A stretch of DNA of 64,000 nt from assembly GCA_018902385.1 (NCBI GenBank), contig JABSSW010000006.1, positions 744,001-808,000 of the forward strand, in the 5' to 3' direction. The DNA is from Physcia stellaris (Eukaryota; Ascomycota; Lecanoromycetes; Caliciales; Physciaceae). The notes beneath the pieces are model-generated. The model was given only the letters and a program-made list of their open reading frames with translations, was not told where the DNA came from and did no database searches. Positions 1-15,204 of the stretch are shown here, piece after piece; position 1 is the first letter of the stretch; every line of letters begins with the position of its first letter. Both the position numbers and the translations under genes were made by a program.

Positions 1-2708
1 CTAGATGGGAAACACACAATGTAAGCAATCATCAACACGTATTTTAAGCTTTGGATCTGACGTGCCGTGCCGCTTGAAGTTTCCAAGAGAGTCTACAGTA
101 GGATTAATAACATACCTTGAGTTTGGGCATGTTGTCACGGATGATGCTGAGTGCCTGGGCCATTTTGTTCTCAGGTAGGCTATTGATACGGTTGGAGATA
201 TCTTGCTTTTGCTCATATGTGACATAAGGTATATTTCTACCTCCACTTTTTGCTGGTGGCTTCGAGGACGCCTTGCTCTTAGGAACTGGTGCTGGTGCAG
301 CCTTCTTTTGTGCCTTCTTCTCTGGTTTAGGTACATTCTTCACCTTCTTGCTTGCTGCAGGTGGTGATTTCTTCTTCTGCGTGATGAGCTCAACCTGTTT
401 CGACATGGCTGCAATCTGCTGTTGCAGCTTGAGGATCTCGTTCGAAGCGTCTGGTTCCTCTTCTTCCTCCTCTTCGTCTTCACTCACTTCGGGCGAAGTG
501 TCGGCGGAAGTTGGGCCCGAGGGTGGCGCTTGTTTTTCTATCCACGCCTGCTTCTCCTGCCACACATCGTTGTATATGTCCTGAAGCTGTTTGCCAAACC
601 CATGAACTACATGGCCAGGAGGATTGAACTTGTAGCAGTTGGAAAATACCAGTTGAGCGTCTTGGTCAAATTCTTTCGCACTTTCGTACTCGCCATGGTT
701 GAGATTTTGCTGAATTGTACCGAAGTCCATTGGTTGCTTAATTACATTGAAATATGTGGGTATGTTCAAAGCAACCGGGTCCACTTTCACGAGAAACGGA
801 TCGGCTAACTGGCGATACCTAGGCTTTTTGATTTCATTGAGAACATGCTGGCAGAACTTCAATTCCATCTGAAACTTCTTCTTCCTCGGCTTCTGGTTTG
901 CGTATGGAAGGTCACGAGGCGCTGGAGGATGTATTTCACGCTTCGGACGCTCCGCATTGATTGTAGAATCGCGACGAATAAGAGGTATACCTTGAGGGCC
1001 GAGAGCGAACGTTGGAGTAGCCGGGGCGATTGGAGATCGCGCTGAGCCCGGTAGAGATGACCTTGACTCTCTTCGAGGAGGGGCAGGTTTTTCTGACGGT
1101 GCGAATATTGCCTTCTTTTTCTTGTCAGCACGGACTGGCTCTGCCACCTCTGGTCCCGGCAGCCTCTCCATTTGTTTAAGAAATGACGCTTTCATTCTGT
1201 ACGCCGACAGCGTGACTCCGTGCTGTGGCCCGTTGAATAGTTCGCTATTCTGGATTATTTGATCGAAATCGGCGATGAAGGCATCAATGGTGGGGTATTC
1301 ATGATTCTTCTCTTTCTCCTCCAGCGTGCTTAAGTCCATCGGCCTCGTGACAATACTCGGGTAGTTAGGGATGTTCAAAGCGACAATATCAACAGGATGG
1401 AGAAACGCAGCCGCGTCCTTGGAGCGTTTAAGATTCCCCAGTACCCGTAGTAAATGCTTGTGTTGAGGTGTTGTCGCTGATTGCGCATGTTTGGAGTGGG
1501 TCGGCGCATGTGTACCATTGAAATCTGTCGAGATTTCGGGTAGTTCGGGCTTTTTGAATTCTGACGCAGAAGCTTCTTCGTCATCGGTTCTTGGCCGCTT
1601 CACAGCTGGCTGACTGTCAAGATCGTCCTCTTCCCGTGGCCGCGCGACCTTAGCTGGAGAAGTTGGCGCGTCCTGCATGGTCTGATCATTCTGATCTGGA
1701 GTGCCATTTGTCGTGGTTTCTTGGGTTTCCGCAGCTTGCGCGACACGATCTTGCATGACCTGATCTAGAGGAGCAGCTTGCGGATTTTGATCAGCCGAAG
1801 AAGGCTCTGGATTTCGTGAAGGCGGGGTGTTAGTGTCGAAAGCAATTGATGGAGGTTTATCATCAACCGGTGAGGGTGCTGGATCTATTGGCGCTTCTAT
1901 TTCTGCGCCTTCTGGTACAGGAACAGGAGGATGATGCGGTATGTTAGTGGTGTTGACCGGGGCCGGTGCTTCTGGGTTAGGAGATGGTTCCATTTGATCT
2001 TTGTCAGACAGTGGTATGACGTCGGCTTCGAGTGTTGCTGTCTTTTCGGTCACGGACTCCGGCTGACTGACTTTACTTGCACTCGGTTCTGGGACTCTTG
2101 AGGTCAAGCCATTAGCGAGGTCAGGATCGTGAATAAAGTTTTGTTCCTGCTTCTGCTCCTCTATCACTTCACTTTGCGATGAGGTAGCAGGCTGAGGTTC
2201 CTCACGTAAATCTGAAATGGGCGCCTGTACTATGCTCAGTGTTGAGTCAAGCGTTATGTTATCTACGTCGTCAACCTTGCCATCGACCGACGGAGCTGAG
2301 TCGTTCACTGGCTCTGTTACTGATGATGTGAATGCTGTAGATGTCAGATCCAGCTCACTCGATGGTGGTAAATGCAAGTCGGCTGTTTCTTGGCTGGCGT
2401 CGGGCGTTCCTTCCGCTGCGACCCCGTTGTTGTGTAGATAGGATTTGAGGTTCTCTGCAGGCGTAATTTGAAACGAAGGCTCGAGCGAAACAGATTTATC
2501 GAGTGATGGGTCTTTTAAAGGTTGCCCGTTGTGTTGCAATGTGTCCCTGTAACACAGACCCACATGAATATCTGGCGGTCACAACAAAGGACTTGACACA
2601 AGAAGATCTCAGGACTCACCCATGCGAGTCCAAATCCATGCGATCGGAGGGCGGGGTTAAAGGCGCCTTGCCATCCAACCCCCGACCCTCTGGATCTGAG
2701 ACGGCCAT
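1..2708 (-). CDS. bdf1: BET-family double bromodomain protein (Bdf1-like), 3' end outside window
   Basis: Reads acetylated histone tails in the nucleus and supports TFIID-linked transcription (family knowledge). Exons: 2620-2708 and 116-2546; the intron 2547-2619 joins in phase. The start at 2708 gives a short acidic N-terminus, then a long Pro/Ser/Glu-rich region. Bromodomain 1 lies at about residues 392-490 and bromodomain 2 at about 593-690. Both keep the acetyl-lysine Asn (in NSELFNG and in CYKFN) and the ALNIP...PMD ZA-loop signature. A Lys-rich stretch follows, then the start of an ET domain (NIPYVTYEQKQDISNRI). A GTATG donor follows MPKLK, and a TAG acceptor falls on the first bases of the window, so the rest of the ET domain lies outside. 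It faces utp5 across a 1.76-kb divergent intergenic region. Confidence 0.93.
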
Positions 2709-4470
2709 GAAGCAGCGTGTTCAACTCTAAAAGGTAACCTTGGCGAGAGAGAGGCACGATAGCTTCAAGAAAGACGGTCGGATGATGTCATGTGATATCT
2801 GCGAGAGCGAAGTCTTGACGGGACAATAAATTGCTAGCTACTATGACACGGTATGACACCACCGACTGGTTGCGCTGCTTGAATGTCCTGGATGCGATCG
2901 AGTGATCAACAGCAGGAAGTCTTTAAATGCCGGAATATTGCAAGAATGGGAAATTTATTAAAGGAGAGAACGAACAGGTTATGACTCAAGTTATGAGTGT
3001 CAAAGCAGTTGATGAAGGTGTGATTAATAATAAAATCGAGATAGTCGAGCTTGGAGAAGTGGGTGGCAAATGTGTGAATAGCTTCACCTTTTGTAGCGGA
3101 TCTGGTGTCTGAGTGTTGTGGGTCACGGTGTGGCTAATCAAAGCAACCGTGCGTGGCCTAAGCGAACAAATGGGGAAGAGGTAAAGCGGGCGACGCGAGA
3201 CTGGGGCAGGTCACGAGACCTGAAGGGGGCGAGAAGGGTAATTGCGGGTGCGACAGTCAGCTGGTTCGAGTGATGGATGGCAAATGCCGGGTTGTCTGGA
3301 TGGGTGAGGGGACTGTTTATTGAGGGGCAGGAGGGCCGAGGTATTTAAAGACGTGAATCCGAAAGTGGGCCTGAAAACGCGAAAGACGGAGGCGCACCCT
3401 TTTAAATGGACCCAGCACAGACCAGAGCAGTCGGCTGTGGCATGTCCCGCATTACCTGAGATTACACAGATACCGCCCGCTGATTGGCCGAGCCGGTACA
3501 GAAGTGCATCAAGGTAGCCTGCATCCAGCTAGCGCTATTTACACATATCGCCCCTTTCTCAGAGCAGAGAGACAAGGACAGGTAGCTTCTTTGCCTTTGA
3601 CGCTAATCCCCTATCGCCCTTGCTTTGATGATGCCATGCTTTTCAAACACTTCATCAATCTCCATGTAGCACATTGTCGTGATGGGGGTCCTTCGTCATG
3701 CCTGGTGTTGCTGTCGAAGGCTGGAGGACCCCCTTTTTCCGGCAGGCAGCCTTTCCTTTCCGCTTCCTCCGATCCGACTTGCCCCGCAGAGTATGACTCA
3801 ACGTTGCTTTTCACATTGCCACTTTTACCTGCGAGCCTTATCCCATGGTCACGCGACGTAAGCTGGAAGCAGATTCGATGAGAGCCTGAGGCTGTCGCCT
3901 TCACGTGATAGCATGAGGCTGTCGTTGGATAAGAGTGCAACCGCTGCAGCCAGCGGAGCAGTTAGTAGGCGCGACGTACGTACTCCGGAGTAAATGGTCG
4001 ACGGGCAGAAAGTGATATGTCATATATTGTATCAAGTATGATTTATGCGATCGAAGACCAAGGGAAGGACATTGCGAAAGGATACAGAACATGGACAGAA
4101 CAAGACACACCAACGGGAAGATGACAATGAGATTTCTGACTTACGGATGCCTTTATCAGTGCAGGGGCAATATTGAAATCAAAAGTTGAAAGTTCTGTAT
4201 AGGCAGGGAGAATGGGGGTGGAGGATGTTTTGGACTGGGAAGGATCGAAACGTTGAGGCGGTGAGATGAGCAGTGAGATGAAGGTGCGGGAGAAGGGAGG
4301 ATCGACGTGCGCTAAGAATTAAGCGAGCCTTGAATCTCTGAAATCAAAAAAAAAAAAAGTTCGGCACCGCGAACTGCTGAAATTGATACTTTACCAGCTC
4401 CTTTGCCCACTCATTCCACTCTTGCCCCAGAAGCATTCGCTTCGCTTCTGAAAGTTAAATAATAGGCAGG
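2709..4470. other. Divergent intergenic region between bdf1 and utp5
   Basis: No convincing gene is seen. It holds 5' leaders and promoters for two outward-facing genes, and a 13-A run near 4348-4360 about 110 bp before the utp5 start. The short open frames here lack domain character. Confidence 0.6.
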
Positions 4471-7103
4471 ATGGTCAGTAGTAAAGCATCGAAACCCAAG
4501 GCCTCGAAGGTCTCGTCGAAAAATGCAGTGGCAGCATCAGCTACGACCAAGACGACCCAGAAGTCTTCCATTTTCCGCTCGCTTTTCTCTCCTTCGCAAT
4601 ACCAGCTCTCTTTATTTGCATCAGTAATCCAAGGTCTAGACGGCCAACATCTTCGTATCCATGACACCACTACAGGAAGGCTGCGCTGTGAGCACGCGAT
4701 CGCCTCGAAAGCTACGATCAATTGCTTAGACTGGGGTCATTACGGCGAGAATCACCCAGATCGCCACCATCAGGAGTCGAATAAGAAGAGGAAGAGGAGT
4801 GCACAAGTTAATGGTCAATCACCCAGTCAACATAGCATTGTGCTTGCTTTCGGCACAAGCGATTCAGAGATATGCTTGTTTTCGCCAACCGAGTCAAAGC
4901 TTGTACGCACATTGAAAGGAGAGCACACGCAGGGTATAAGAGACTTCAAATTCGTCGACGGAGGCCTACATGGTCGCGGATGGAGCATTGGTGGCGAGGG
5001 AAAATTAGTACAATGGGATTTGCGCAAAGGACAAGGCATGAGGTTTGGCGATAATCTCAAGACTTGATGGACAGTGATTGACCACCAAGTAGATCATTGA
5101 GTGCTCCCGCGCCCTCAATAGCTGCTCTCTGCCCTTTGAAGACCTCATTTTTGTGCGCCTCGCACACCACCTACTTAATTGATCCCGATTCTTCGGCCCA
5201 ACCTCTTTCATTTACGGCCACAAGTCATCCTGTCCATACTATAAAAGCATCCACTACACAAGAAACATCTAATTCTTCATTCCTAACAGTATCTGAGTCT
5301 GAACGAGGCATCACGGTGTTTAACATCGCAAGCCGAAGGTTGATTGGCACTCTTCTACCTACTGCGGAAGCTGTATCAGCGACCTTGTCGCCACTGGCTA
5401 AGGAAATTCAGCATGCGAAAGGCGATAATACCACAAACGATCTCATGTCATTTCCGGACCAGATGCTTGCAACAGTGAGTAGGGACGGCGTCATAGAGAT
5501 GTTTCCGACACCTTTCGACTTTGCCGAGACCTCATCCAAAGATGTAGACAGCGTCAAAGCTCGTGCAAAACGAATGACACGGAGGCCGCAAGCTACTGTC
5601 AGAGTCACTCATCCGGACTCATCCTCACATGTCCAGATCCTAGAATGTGCGTTTGATGGGAATGATCTTAAGATGGCTTGGACCGAAGGTGGTATGGAAC
5701 TAGCCTTCAACAAGGTCAAATGGCGCGATGAAGACACTGGGAAATCTCTGCTCCAAGGAACGAACGAGGTGGTCAGGGCAAAAAGCGGCGCCGGGGTGAG
5801 CGCGGTGGTCATGAACGGTGTCAAAGACATGGGTCGAAGTCACGTCGACGAATCACGCACTGTGGTCGCAAGCGGTCAAGGCGCTGGAGAGCTTCATTCG
5901 GGGATTGACCCATCATCTGCCATTGATATCTCAAGCGCGGAGGAAGAGAGTGAGTATAGCGAAGAGGAAGAGGAGGATCAACAGGAACCGACAGAGATAG
6001 AGCCACAAGCAGTTTCGCGAAATTCCCCACCGGTTGACGGGGATATTGCAATGGCGGATCGGTCTTCCGAGCCTGATGCAGATGCAGGTGCTTTAGAGAA
6101 ACAGGAAACCCCGGAGGAAGCGGCGGAGCCCTCATTTGGCGAAATGATCAGAGCGAACGCACCCGAAGCTATTGATGTTCAAGCGAACTTTACTTCCCAG
6201 AATGCACGTACTGTTGCTACCACTGGTGAGCGATCTCTCCAGCTACCGTCTGGTATGTCGCTTGGCACAGTGTTGACCCAATCACTTCGCACCAACGATG
6301 TGAATCTTCTCGAGACATGTTTTCACGTTAAGGATCTTGCAATCGTCCGCGCAACGATTGAACGTATTGATTCTTCACTTGCTACCATCTTGCTTGACAG
6401 ACTGGCGGAACGTCTACATAGCCGGCCTGGTCGAGCAGGGAGCCTGATGGTATGGATTCAATGGACACTCATCGCTCATGGGGGCTTTCTCGCCAGTCAA
6501 CCAGAACTAATGAAAAAGCTTGCGTCTCTACATCGTGTTGTCGGTGAAAGAGCTAACAGTCTTCAGTCCTTATTGGCCTTGAAGGGCAAATTGGACATGC
6601 TTGAGGCGCAGATGAATCTCAGAAAACATATGCATGCACGATCCAGAGCTAGTGCACTGGATGATGATGAAGATGAAGAAGGGGTCATCTATGTCGAAGG
6701 CCAAGAGGACTCAGAATCAGAGGATGAGGCGACCGCTGCTTTGGCTACTGATCAAGCCGTCAGCAGAGACTTGGCCAAAACTTCATTGCAGGATGAAGAA
6801 GACAACATGGAAGAGAGTAGTGGTGTGCTCGAAGAGGAGTATGAGGAGGATGTCTCATCCAAAGTGAATGGAGTGATCCCGGATTCCGAAGACGAAGTGT
6901 CTGAAAGTGAGGATGGAGGACTGATAGATGACGAAGCTGAGTCTACCGACTTCGATTCGGGCGATGAGAGGTCCGAAGCCGAAGTAAATTACGACGATGT
7001 GGACTCCCTCTCGGAATCTTCCAGCGATCCGGACGATGCCCCACCAGCTAAGCGTCCAAGCAAGTCCAAGATGGTCAACGGAACAGGGGCGAAATCCAGG
7101 TAG
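4471..7103 (+). CDS. utp5: U3 snoRNP (t-UTP) WD40 protein Utp5/WDR43
   Basis: A subunit of the small-subunit processome (t-UTP subcomplex) acting in the nucleolus on early pre-18S rRNA (family knowledge). The protein has a basic Ser/Lys leader, a WD40 region over about residues 30-380, an Utp12 domain at about 575-700, and a very acidic Asp/Glu tail. Total length is 860 aa, usual for filamentous fungi. The start ATG is at 4471. A stop at 5065-5067 interrupts the frame in the WD region. An intron 5043-5092 (50 nt, donor GAG|GTTTGG, acceptor AAGTAG) restores it in phase, running WDLRKGQGMR into SLSAPAPS. The donor is weak, so an indel is an alternative explanation. The next gene is about 1.6 kb downstream. 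Confidence 0.9.
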
Positions 7104-8742
7104 AGGAGATCTTCTTGTTCAGCAAAATCTTTCCTCAAAAGTGCACGGAATGGCCTTCCTCGGTTACATCTGCCGCGACCTTAATCAGGATCCCACTCCA
7201 AGTCGCGAGAAAACAGATCGCTCCGTATCTCAACTGCATCCGCTCATCACTGGCTCCCTTTCCTCTAAACGAGGTTAACCCAGCACTCCCACGAGCAATG
7301 TAATAGCAATTTACACTTCACTACCCCGGCCGATGCTTCCTAATTCGAGAATCGTCACCCGAATCCGGAAGGCATTTTGAAGAATTATGTTCACGACTAA
7401 AAAGAGAAGGAATGACATTTCGGCAACAAGAGAGCCATGTACAGACATACAAGAAGAAGCATGAAAGCCGAGGGGAGCACACATAGACCTGTACCATTTG
7501 CATGATGACACGAGTGCATCCAGCGGCGGCGTTCTCTCGAGCATTTCCTGCGGATTGTATGTTTGCATGATACCCCCTGTTTGATTTTATCAGCGTGTTC
7601 ATATGGAGTTCCTTTGGGTTGTTTTTGCAGTTGATGGCAATGCAAACATAACCTAGCTACTGGATGGCAAAAGTAGATAGAAAAATTGCACTCCGATGGA
7701 GCAGATTGCAAAGTGATAGCAGCCCTTGATCAGGTAAACTGTTACAGCTTGTTTGCATTGGATGGTCGTCCAAGGTCAGTACCTGCAGTGAGAACCTTTT
7801 TTGTATGGTTGTACCCTGGTTCGGCCTTGCTGAGAGTCCATGAAATTCCTGCCAGGTGCTCTGTAGAGTATCTTTTTGACCCTTTCGCGATGAATACACC
7901 GAGCTGCTCCCCTCTTGCATGAATTTCAAGCACCTACCAGGTGAGAGAATGATTCGGCAGTATATGAAGAGGACTTGGACCTACATAACGAACAATAACA
8001 CCAAATGTGGATGAGTGACTTGAGCATGGTGTAGCCTACCTAACGGGCATGGACGGCTCGGACGGGCATGGGAGTCATTGGTAGCGATCATCGAACAAGT
8101 AAGACTTAACCGCAACTTGGGCCCAAGTTGCGAAACAATTTAGAAAGCAAAGCACCTTAGCACAATCTCTGGGTACATGAGTATGGAGAAACAAGGCGAA
8201 GGAAAGTGTAGTCACAAGCAAAGGTAGAACGTGTTTGGATCTCTTCCTCGAAGCATCGCACAAGGCGACGACGACAATGAAAAGAAGAAAGCCTCTTAAG
8301 GTGAGGGCGGACCATCAAAAATTGCGCCAGCGAAGTACCCGAAGGTAATTCGATAACTCTTGCCTCCGCGATGTGCAATGCAGGGCTCGAATCATAGCAG
8401 ACCGTCTTTTTGATCACGGTTGCTCCAACAAGGTAAGTATGAAGAGAAGAAAAATTCATACGGAGGAGGGTTTGCGGTTCAAGTAGCTGGGGCTGAGTGC
8501 CGGGTAGCTTGATGGGGAAAGCTTCGCGCTAAGGGACTTGCGATTTTCCGCTTTGGTTCCTGCCAAGCCATTGCACGGCTATGGAATTTCGGTCGCGTCC
8601 AGCAGCAAGCAAGACTCTTGGATGCCAATGAACAGGTGCTGAAGCTTATGCCAAAACCGCCCATTTCAAGACCAACCTAAACGCATTTGATCACTTCCAC
8701 AAAGAGCCTCCCAGTCCCCCATCCTCCTCCTATACAGTCGCA
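7104..8742. other. Intergenic region between utp5 and rvb1
   Basis: About 1.6 kb with only short, unsupported frames on both strands. It holds the utp5 3' end and the rvb1 promoter. No RNA gene or repeat was recognised. Confidence 0.55.
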
Positions 8743-10321
<1,579 letters not shown>

Positions 10322-10864
10322 GAGAGGAATTGTTGTCGGAAGTTATAAAAGTTCCAGAGTGGGAAGGACAAGATGAATGAGCTGAGGATCGAGAAAGGGG
10401 AAACTATCAGAGAAAGACAGCGCGAGAGGATCTTGGCACATCGCCAATCAGTCCAGAGCCTCAGGCCAGCTGCGAGGACTTTGAATCGTTCGCCGTTTCT
10501 TTGAAGAACTGAAACTCCCTCCGTACTTCCATCTCGGCTAGATCTGGATACGCAGTTGTTTCTATGTAGAGTACCCAATAGACTAGAAGATACCCAAAAG
10601 CAGATCTACCGACAGTCCATTGCCCAAGTTCATACTAGCGCAACCAGCTCAGAAGGCGTCTCAAGTTCGTTAACATTGACTATGTACTGCTAAAGAATGT
10701 CATCAGATATGTAAAGCCCAGATAAACATAAAAGAGTCTTCAATCATACGGCCGTCAGGTGTAGTCTCATTCGACTTTCAAACGATATCCAAAAGCCCCC
10801 CCTTTTTCAGCATCTATCCCACCCTTCATACATCCACCACCCCGTTCCCTGCCTCCCTTCCCCC
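10322..10864. other. Convergent 3' region between rvb1 and the xanthine dehydrogenase gene
   Basis: Tail-to-tail interval holding the two 3' UTRs. Nothing else was recognised. Confidence 0.6.
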
Positions 10865-13800
10865 TTAAATCGACATGAAAAAACTCTTCTCTCCTTCCCC
10901 CGGCACCACCATCGCCCTCTTCAAAATCGGATCCGCACAACTAACCCTAATCCTCTCCGGCGTAGCCGGACTCTGCAGCTGCAGCACCGTCTCCTCCCCC
11001 CACTGCTCCCTGGCCGCCTTCAGCGCATCCCTAATCGCAAAAAAGACGCTCGAGCCCATAAACAGCGGCGGCTCGCCCACGCCCCTCGAGCGCTGAATCG
11101 TGCGCAGATTCTCCCACTCCACGTCCTTGAGCAGCGAGACGTTGAACACCTGGGGGATATCCCTGAAGCCGGGGATTTTATACGTGCCGGGGCCCTTGGT
11201 GAAGATGCTGCCGGAGGCGCGATGCCAGAGGCTTTCCTCGGTGGTGAAGAGGCCCTGGCCCTGCACGAAGGCGCCCTCGATCTGGCCGTAGTCGATGGAC
11301 GGGTTGATGCTGCGCCCGACGTCCATCTTGATGTCCGCCCGCCAGCACGTCCAGTCCCCCGTCAGCGTGTCGATCTCCACCTCCGCCGCCGTGACGCCCT
11401 GCGTGAAGTAGTAGAACATCTGCCCCGTGTTCGGGCCCCAGATGTAGCCGATGTCCGGCGTCCGGTAGTGGCCGTTCGCGCTGAGGTTCACGCGGTCGAA
11501 GTAGGCGGCGTGCGCGAGTTGCTTCATGCTTGCTTCTTTGCCCAACTTTTCGCGGTAGGGGGCGAGGCGCGCGTTGAGCTGCTCGCAGGCGTTGGCGATC
11601 GCGTAGCCGTTCAGGTCGCTGGAGGCCGAGGCGGCGGTCGAGGACGTGTTGGGGACGGTGTTGGTTGCTGTTTCACTGATGAAGACGTCTGACAGTGGGA
11701 CACCGAGCGCTTGAGCCGCGATCATGGTCATCTTGGTGTGCAGGCCTTGGCCCATTTCTGTGCCGCCATGTGCCACGAGGACGGAGCCGTCGTGGTAGAT
11801 GTGCACTAGAGCGCCGGCTTGGTTGAGGAAGATCGCGGTGAAGGATATGCCAAATTTGGTGGGAATAATGGCGAGGCCACGCTTCTTCCATTTGGAGGAG
11901 GCGTTGAAGGCTGCGACGGCCTCGCGGCGCTGGGTGTAGTCTGACTCTTGAAGAACCTGTCGGTACATGAGGGGGACGTACCAGTCCTTAAGCTCCTGGT
12001 TGAAATGCGTGATTTCGTGGGGTTTGTAGAAATTGATTGCACGTAGCTTTTCGACGGGCATCCCTAGGTGGTCTGCTACTTCTTCCATATAAGATTCCGC
12101 AATGAACATGCCTTGAGGGCCACCAAAGCCTCTGAACGCTGTGTTCGAGACCGTGTTCGTCTTTGCAAGTCTACCTCGAACATGGACGTTTGGAATCTTG
12201 TAGCAACCGTCTATATGTGAGAGACCTCGGTCGACGACAGCACCACTTAGATCTTGACTCCATCCAGCATTGGCAAAGACGTCAGCGTCGAGCGCCTGAA
12301 GTTTTCCATCTTTGTTGACGGCAACCTTCCACCTTGCGAGGAAAGGGTGACGTTGGCCTGATGTTACGATATCATCATCTCGATTTAGCATGCATCGTAC
12401 AGGCCGCTTGGTCTTCTTCGCGGCTACAGCACAAATGCCTGAGAGCTGGATCGACCTTGTTTCCTTCCCACCAAAGCCACCTCCTAAGCGCTTGACCTTT
12501 GATACAATCTTGTTCGCTTGAACCCCAGTGACCTGAGAGATATACGCCTGACTATCCTAGAGTCAGTACAGTTCGGGAAGACTGGATCATAAAAGCTTAC
12601 GTTTCAGAGGGATTCTGCGTACTACTCCAGACTTCCATCTCTCCGTCTTCTGGTTTTGGTATGACAACGCAGGCTTGCGTCTCCAAATAAAAGTGCTCCT
12701 GACCTCCCATACGGACAATACCAGTGAAAACATGGTCTGCAGTCTTGAAGGCTCCCTCAACGTCACCATTGTTGATGTAACGGTAATGATCGAAGTAACT
12801 TTGATGAGCTATAGCCTCCTCAATAGTAAATATGGCGGGCAACTCTTCATACTGCACTTTCACAGCTCGTGCGCCAGCTTCGGCATGCTTTGCTGAGTCT
12901 GCCAATATCATCCCAATCGGCTGACCTGCTGTAAAAACCTCATCCACCGCAAAGAAGGTTTCATCACACGTCGGTGCACCCCACCAATTGGCCTTTTCGT
13001 CTGGTAGATCGTTGTGATCCACCCACTCATAGACGCCTGGAAGATTTAAGGCCGGCAAGGTGTCTACGCTGAGGATCTTTGCATGTGCTTTAGTCGAGAG
13101 CACCATGTGGCCGTAAAGCTCATTTTTCTGTACTGGAATATCATCGGTGTATTGTGCTTCACCGGTACACTGCTTTAGAGCCGCAAGATGTGGGTTGGCT
13201 TTGCCGACAACCCGTTGCCCGTACGCTTGGGTAGCTTCAAGGTCTTTCTTTCCTGTAGATATTGCTCGCTCAATCTCACCTCGGACATCTTCGTCAATGT
13301 CAACTTCTTTTACTTTCAGCTCTGAAAGAACTTCATGGTAGAACCTATAGAAGAAACCGAGAGCTAAAGATTTGCGGTACGTCGCCATACCCCCAGGTAC
13401 TCCAAATCGAAGGTCAAAGTCATTTTCCAAAGCTTGCATCGTGCCTTCCAAAGTTGCAGGATTGGTCCATTTCTTGCCTTTTAGATAGGCTTGAGCTTCT
13501 TTAGCAGCAATCGTAGTTGCAGCCATTCCACCGTAGACAAGGTTTACGCTTTCAACGGTATGTGATTCGCTCAAACTGATCCGTAGAGCTGCATTGACTA
13601 TAGCAATATCATCATCCTTCCGCTTCGCCATTTTGTATGCACGAAGGTACTCGCCCGTCTTTCGAGCCACTGGGATTCGAAGACTCGCAATGATTGCATC
13701 TTGTGGGAGAGCGGTGGTTCTGTAACCCTTGAAAAACTCGGACATGGGTATTTCAGTCTCCTTGTCTAACGATTTAGCTATGAGGAGAGTATTGGTAGCT

Positions 13801-15204
13801 ACGAATACCGGGTTGAGATCAGAGATGGGAGATGCCGTAGCTAGGTTACCAGCAGGTGTTCCAACGTTCCGTATCTGTCGACCAGCAAAATATCGAATCT
13901 GCTTATGAATTGCCTTGAAGGGCTGTCCTTCAATAGGACCATAGTGTTCAATGGCCTGCAAGCAGATTTCTTCGAGATCTGTCAAGACAACGTTGCCGCC
14001 AATCTCGAGGTAATCGTCTTTGAAGCTATACTTTCGTAATTCGGCAATGTCACCAACGAATATAGATGCAGTATACTGCAAGTTCTTGAATTTGATTTCG
14101 ATCTGTGTTTCTGTGCTTCCACCTATGACCTTGGATGAAGGATAAGCACTTTTAATCTCAAGTAATTGCTGCATTGTAACCGGCCTATACCATTTCTTTC
14201 TCTTGTTGCCGAACGCTAAAGGTTTGAACTCATGCCGTCTCAAGGCCGGAGGAAATATAAGTTCGGTATCTGGTTTGTACTCGATGAAGCCCGGAGGCGT
14301 AAAGCGCTTGATTGGTTGATCTGCCTTTTCTCCATTACCGTTCTGCATACAGCAGCCATTTTTTGCATTGCCATTGCCATTCTCCATACAACAACCCTTG
14401 CCGCCATTGATACTCGCCTTTCCACAGGCTTTCTCTTTACTAAATGTTTGTGCCGCATCTAGAATGGGTCTGTAGCCTGTACAACGACATAGGTTACCAT
14501 CAAAGGCCTCTTCGATCTCAAGCTCTGTTGGATCAACATCGTTTCTGAGAAGAGCATAGAGACTCTGATAAGTGATTAGAAGTCTTAATATCAGCTTATC
14601 AATGCTTCATACCATGACAATACCTGGCGTGCAAAAGCCACATTGACTTCCACTACTCATTGCAATGCGTTCCTGGGCTGGATGAGGCGCTTTGACATTA
14701 CCAATTCCTTCGACCGTAATTACATGTTTCCCATCAACGCTCACTAGTGGGGCTAAACAAGCATTGACAGATGCATGGTAGATCTTGCCTGTTGTCGGGT
14801 TCATTTGGGACACTACCTGTGAATGAGTCAATATAGAGATAAAGCTGAGCAATGGACGGATGCATTGCATAATCTGGCTCAGAAATTGAATGCATGGAGC
14901 CAAGCGAGGTCGACTACTACCCTCGTTCTTGCTTTGTATGTAAAATGTGACGGTTTGAGGGCTGACATACCACAGTACAAGCTCCACAGCCTCCCTCGGC
15001 ACATCCCAGCTTCGTCCCTGTAAGGCCAATCCCTCTAAGATATTCAAGTAGAGTAATCTCGGGATCAATCGACTCGTCCAATACAACTTTTGTGCCATTG
15101 AGATAGAAGAACAGTCCATCGTCATATCCTGCAGTCACTGACTGTAATGATCGCTGGCTTTGCCCAGAGACAGCCGGCTCGGGCTGTATCAGACCGGGTG
15201 CCAT
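10865..15204 (-). CDS. hxA: Xanthine dehydrogenase (purine hydroxylase I, HxA type)
   Basis: Oxidises hypoxanthine and xanthine to urate in the cytosol (family knowledge). Exons: 14971-15204, 14613-14816, 12601-14564, 10865-12551; the four join in phase to give 1362 aa, matching fungal XDH. Order: 2Fe-2S domains ([30 protein letters not shown]), a Cys/Gly/Asn linker at about residues 200-225, FAD domain ([11 protein letters not shown] near 284), then the molybdenum domains. [22 protein letters not shown] (substrate-site Arg) and GVGEPPLF (catalytic Glu) are all present, so it should be active. The second splice acceptor was chosen to give [11 protein letters not shown]. HxA is preferred over the related HxnS by length and motifs, not by alignment. 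The last exon is clearly GC-richer. Confidence 0.95.

Noticed and set aside
3255-3280. GGTTCGAG resembling a tRNA B-box
   Set aside because: It is not followed by the CC or stem sequence needed, and there is no A-box or terminator nearby.
3504-3881. 125-codon frame in the bdf1-utp5 intergenic region
   Set aside because: It has a low-complexity mix of residues, no conserved motif and no splice partner.
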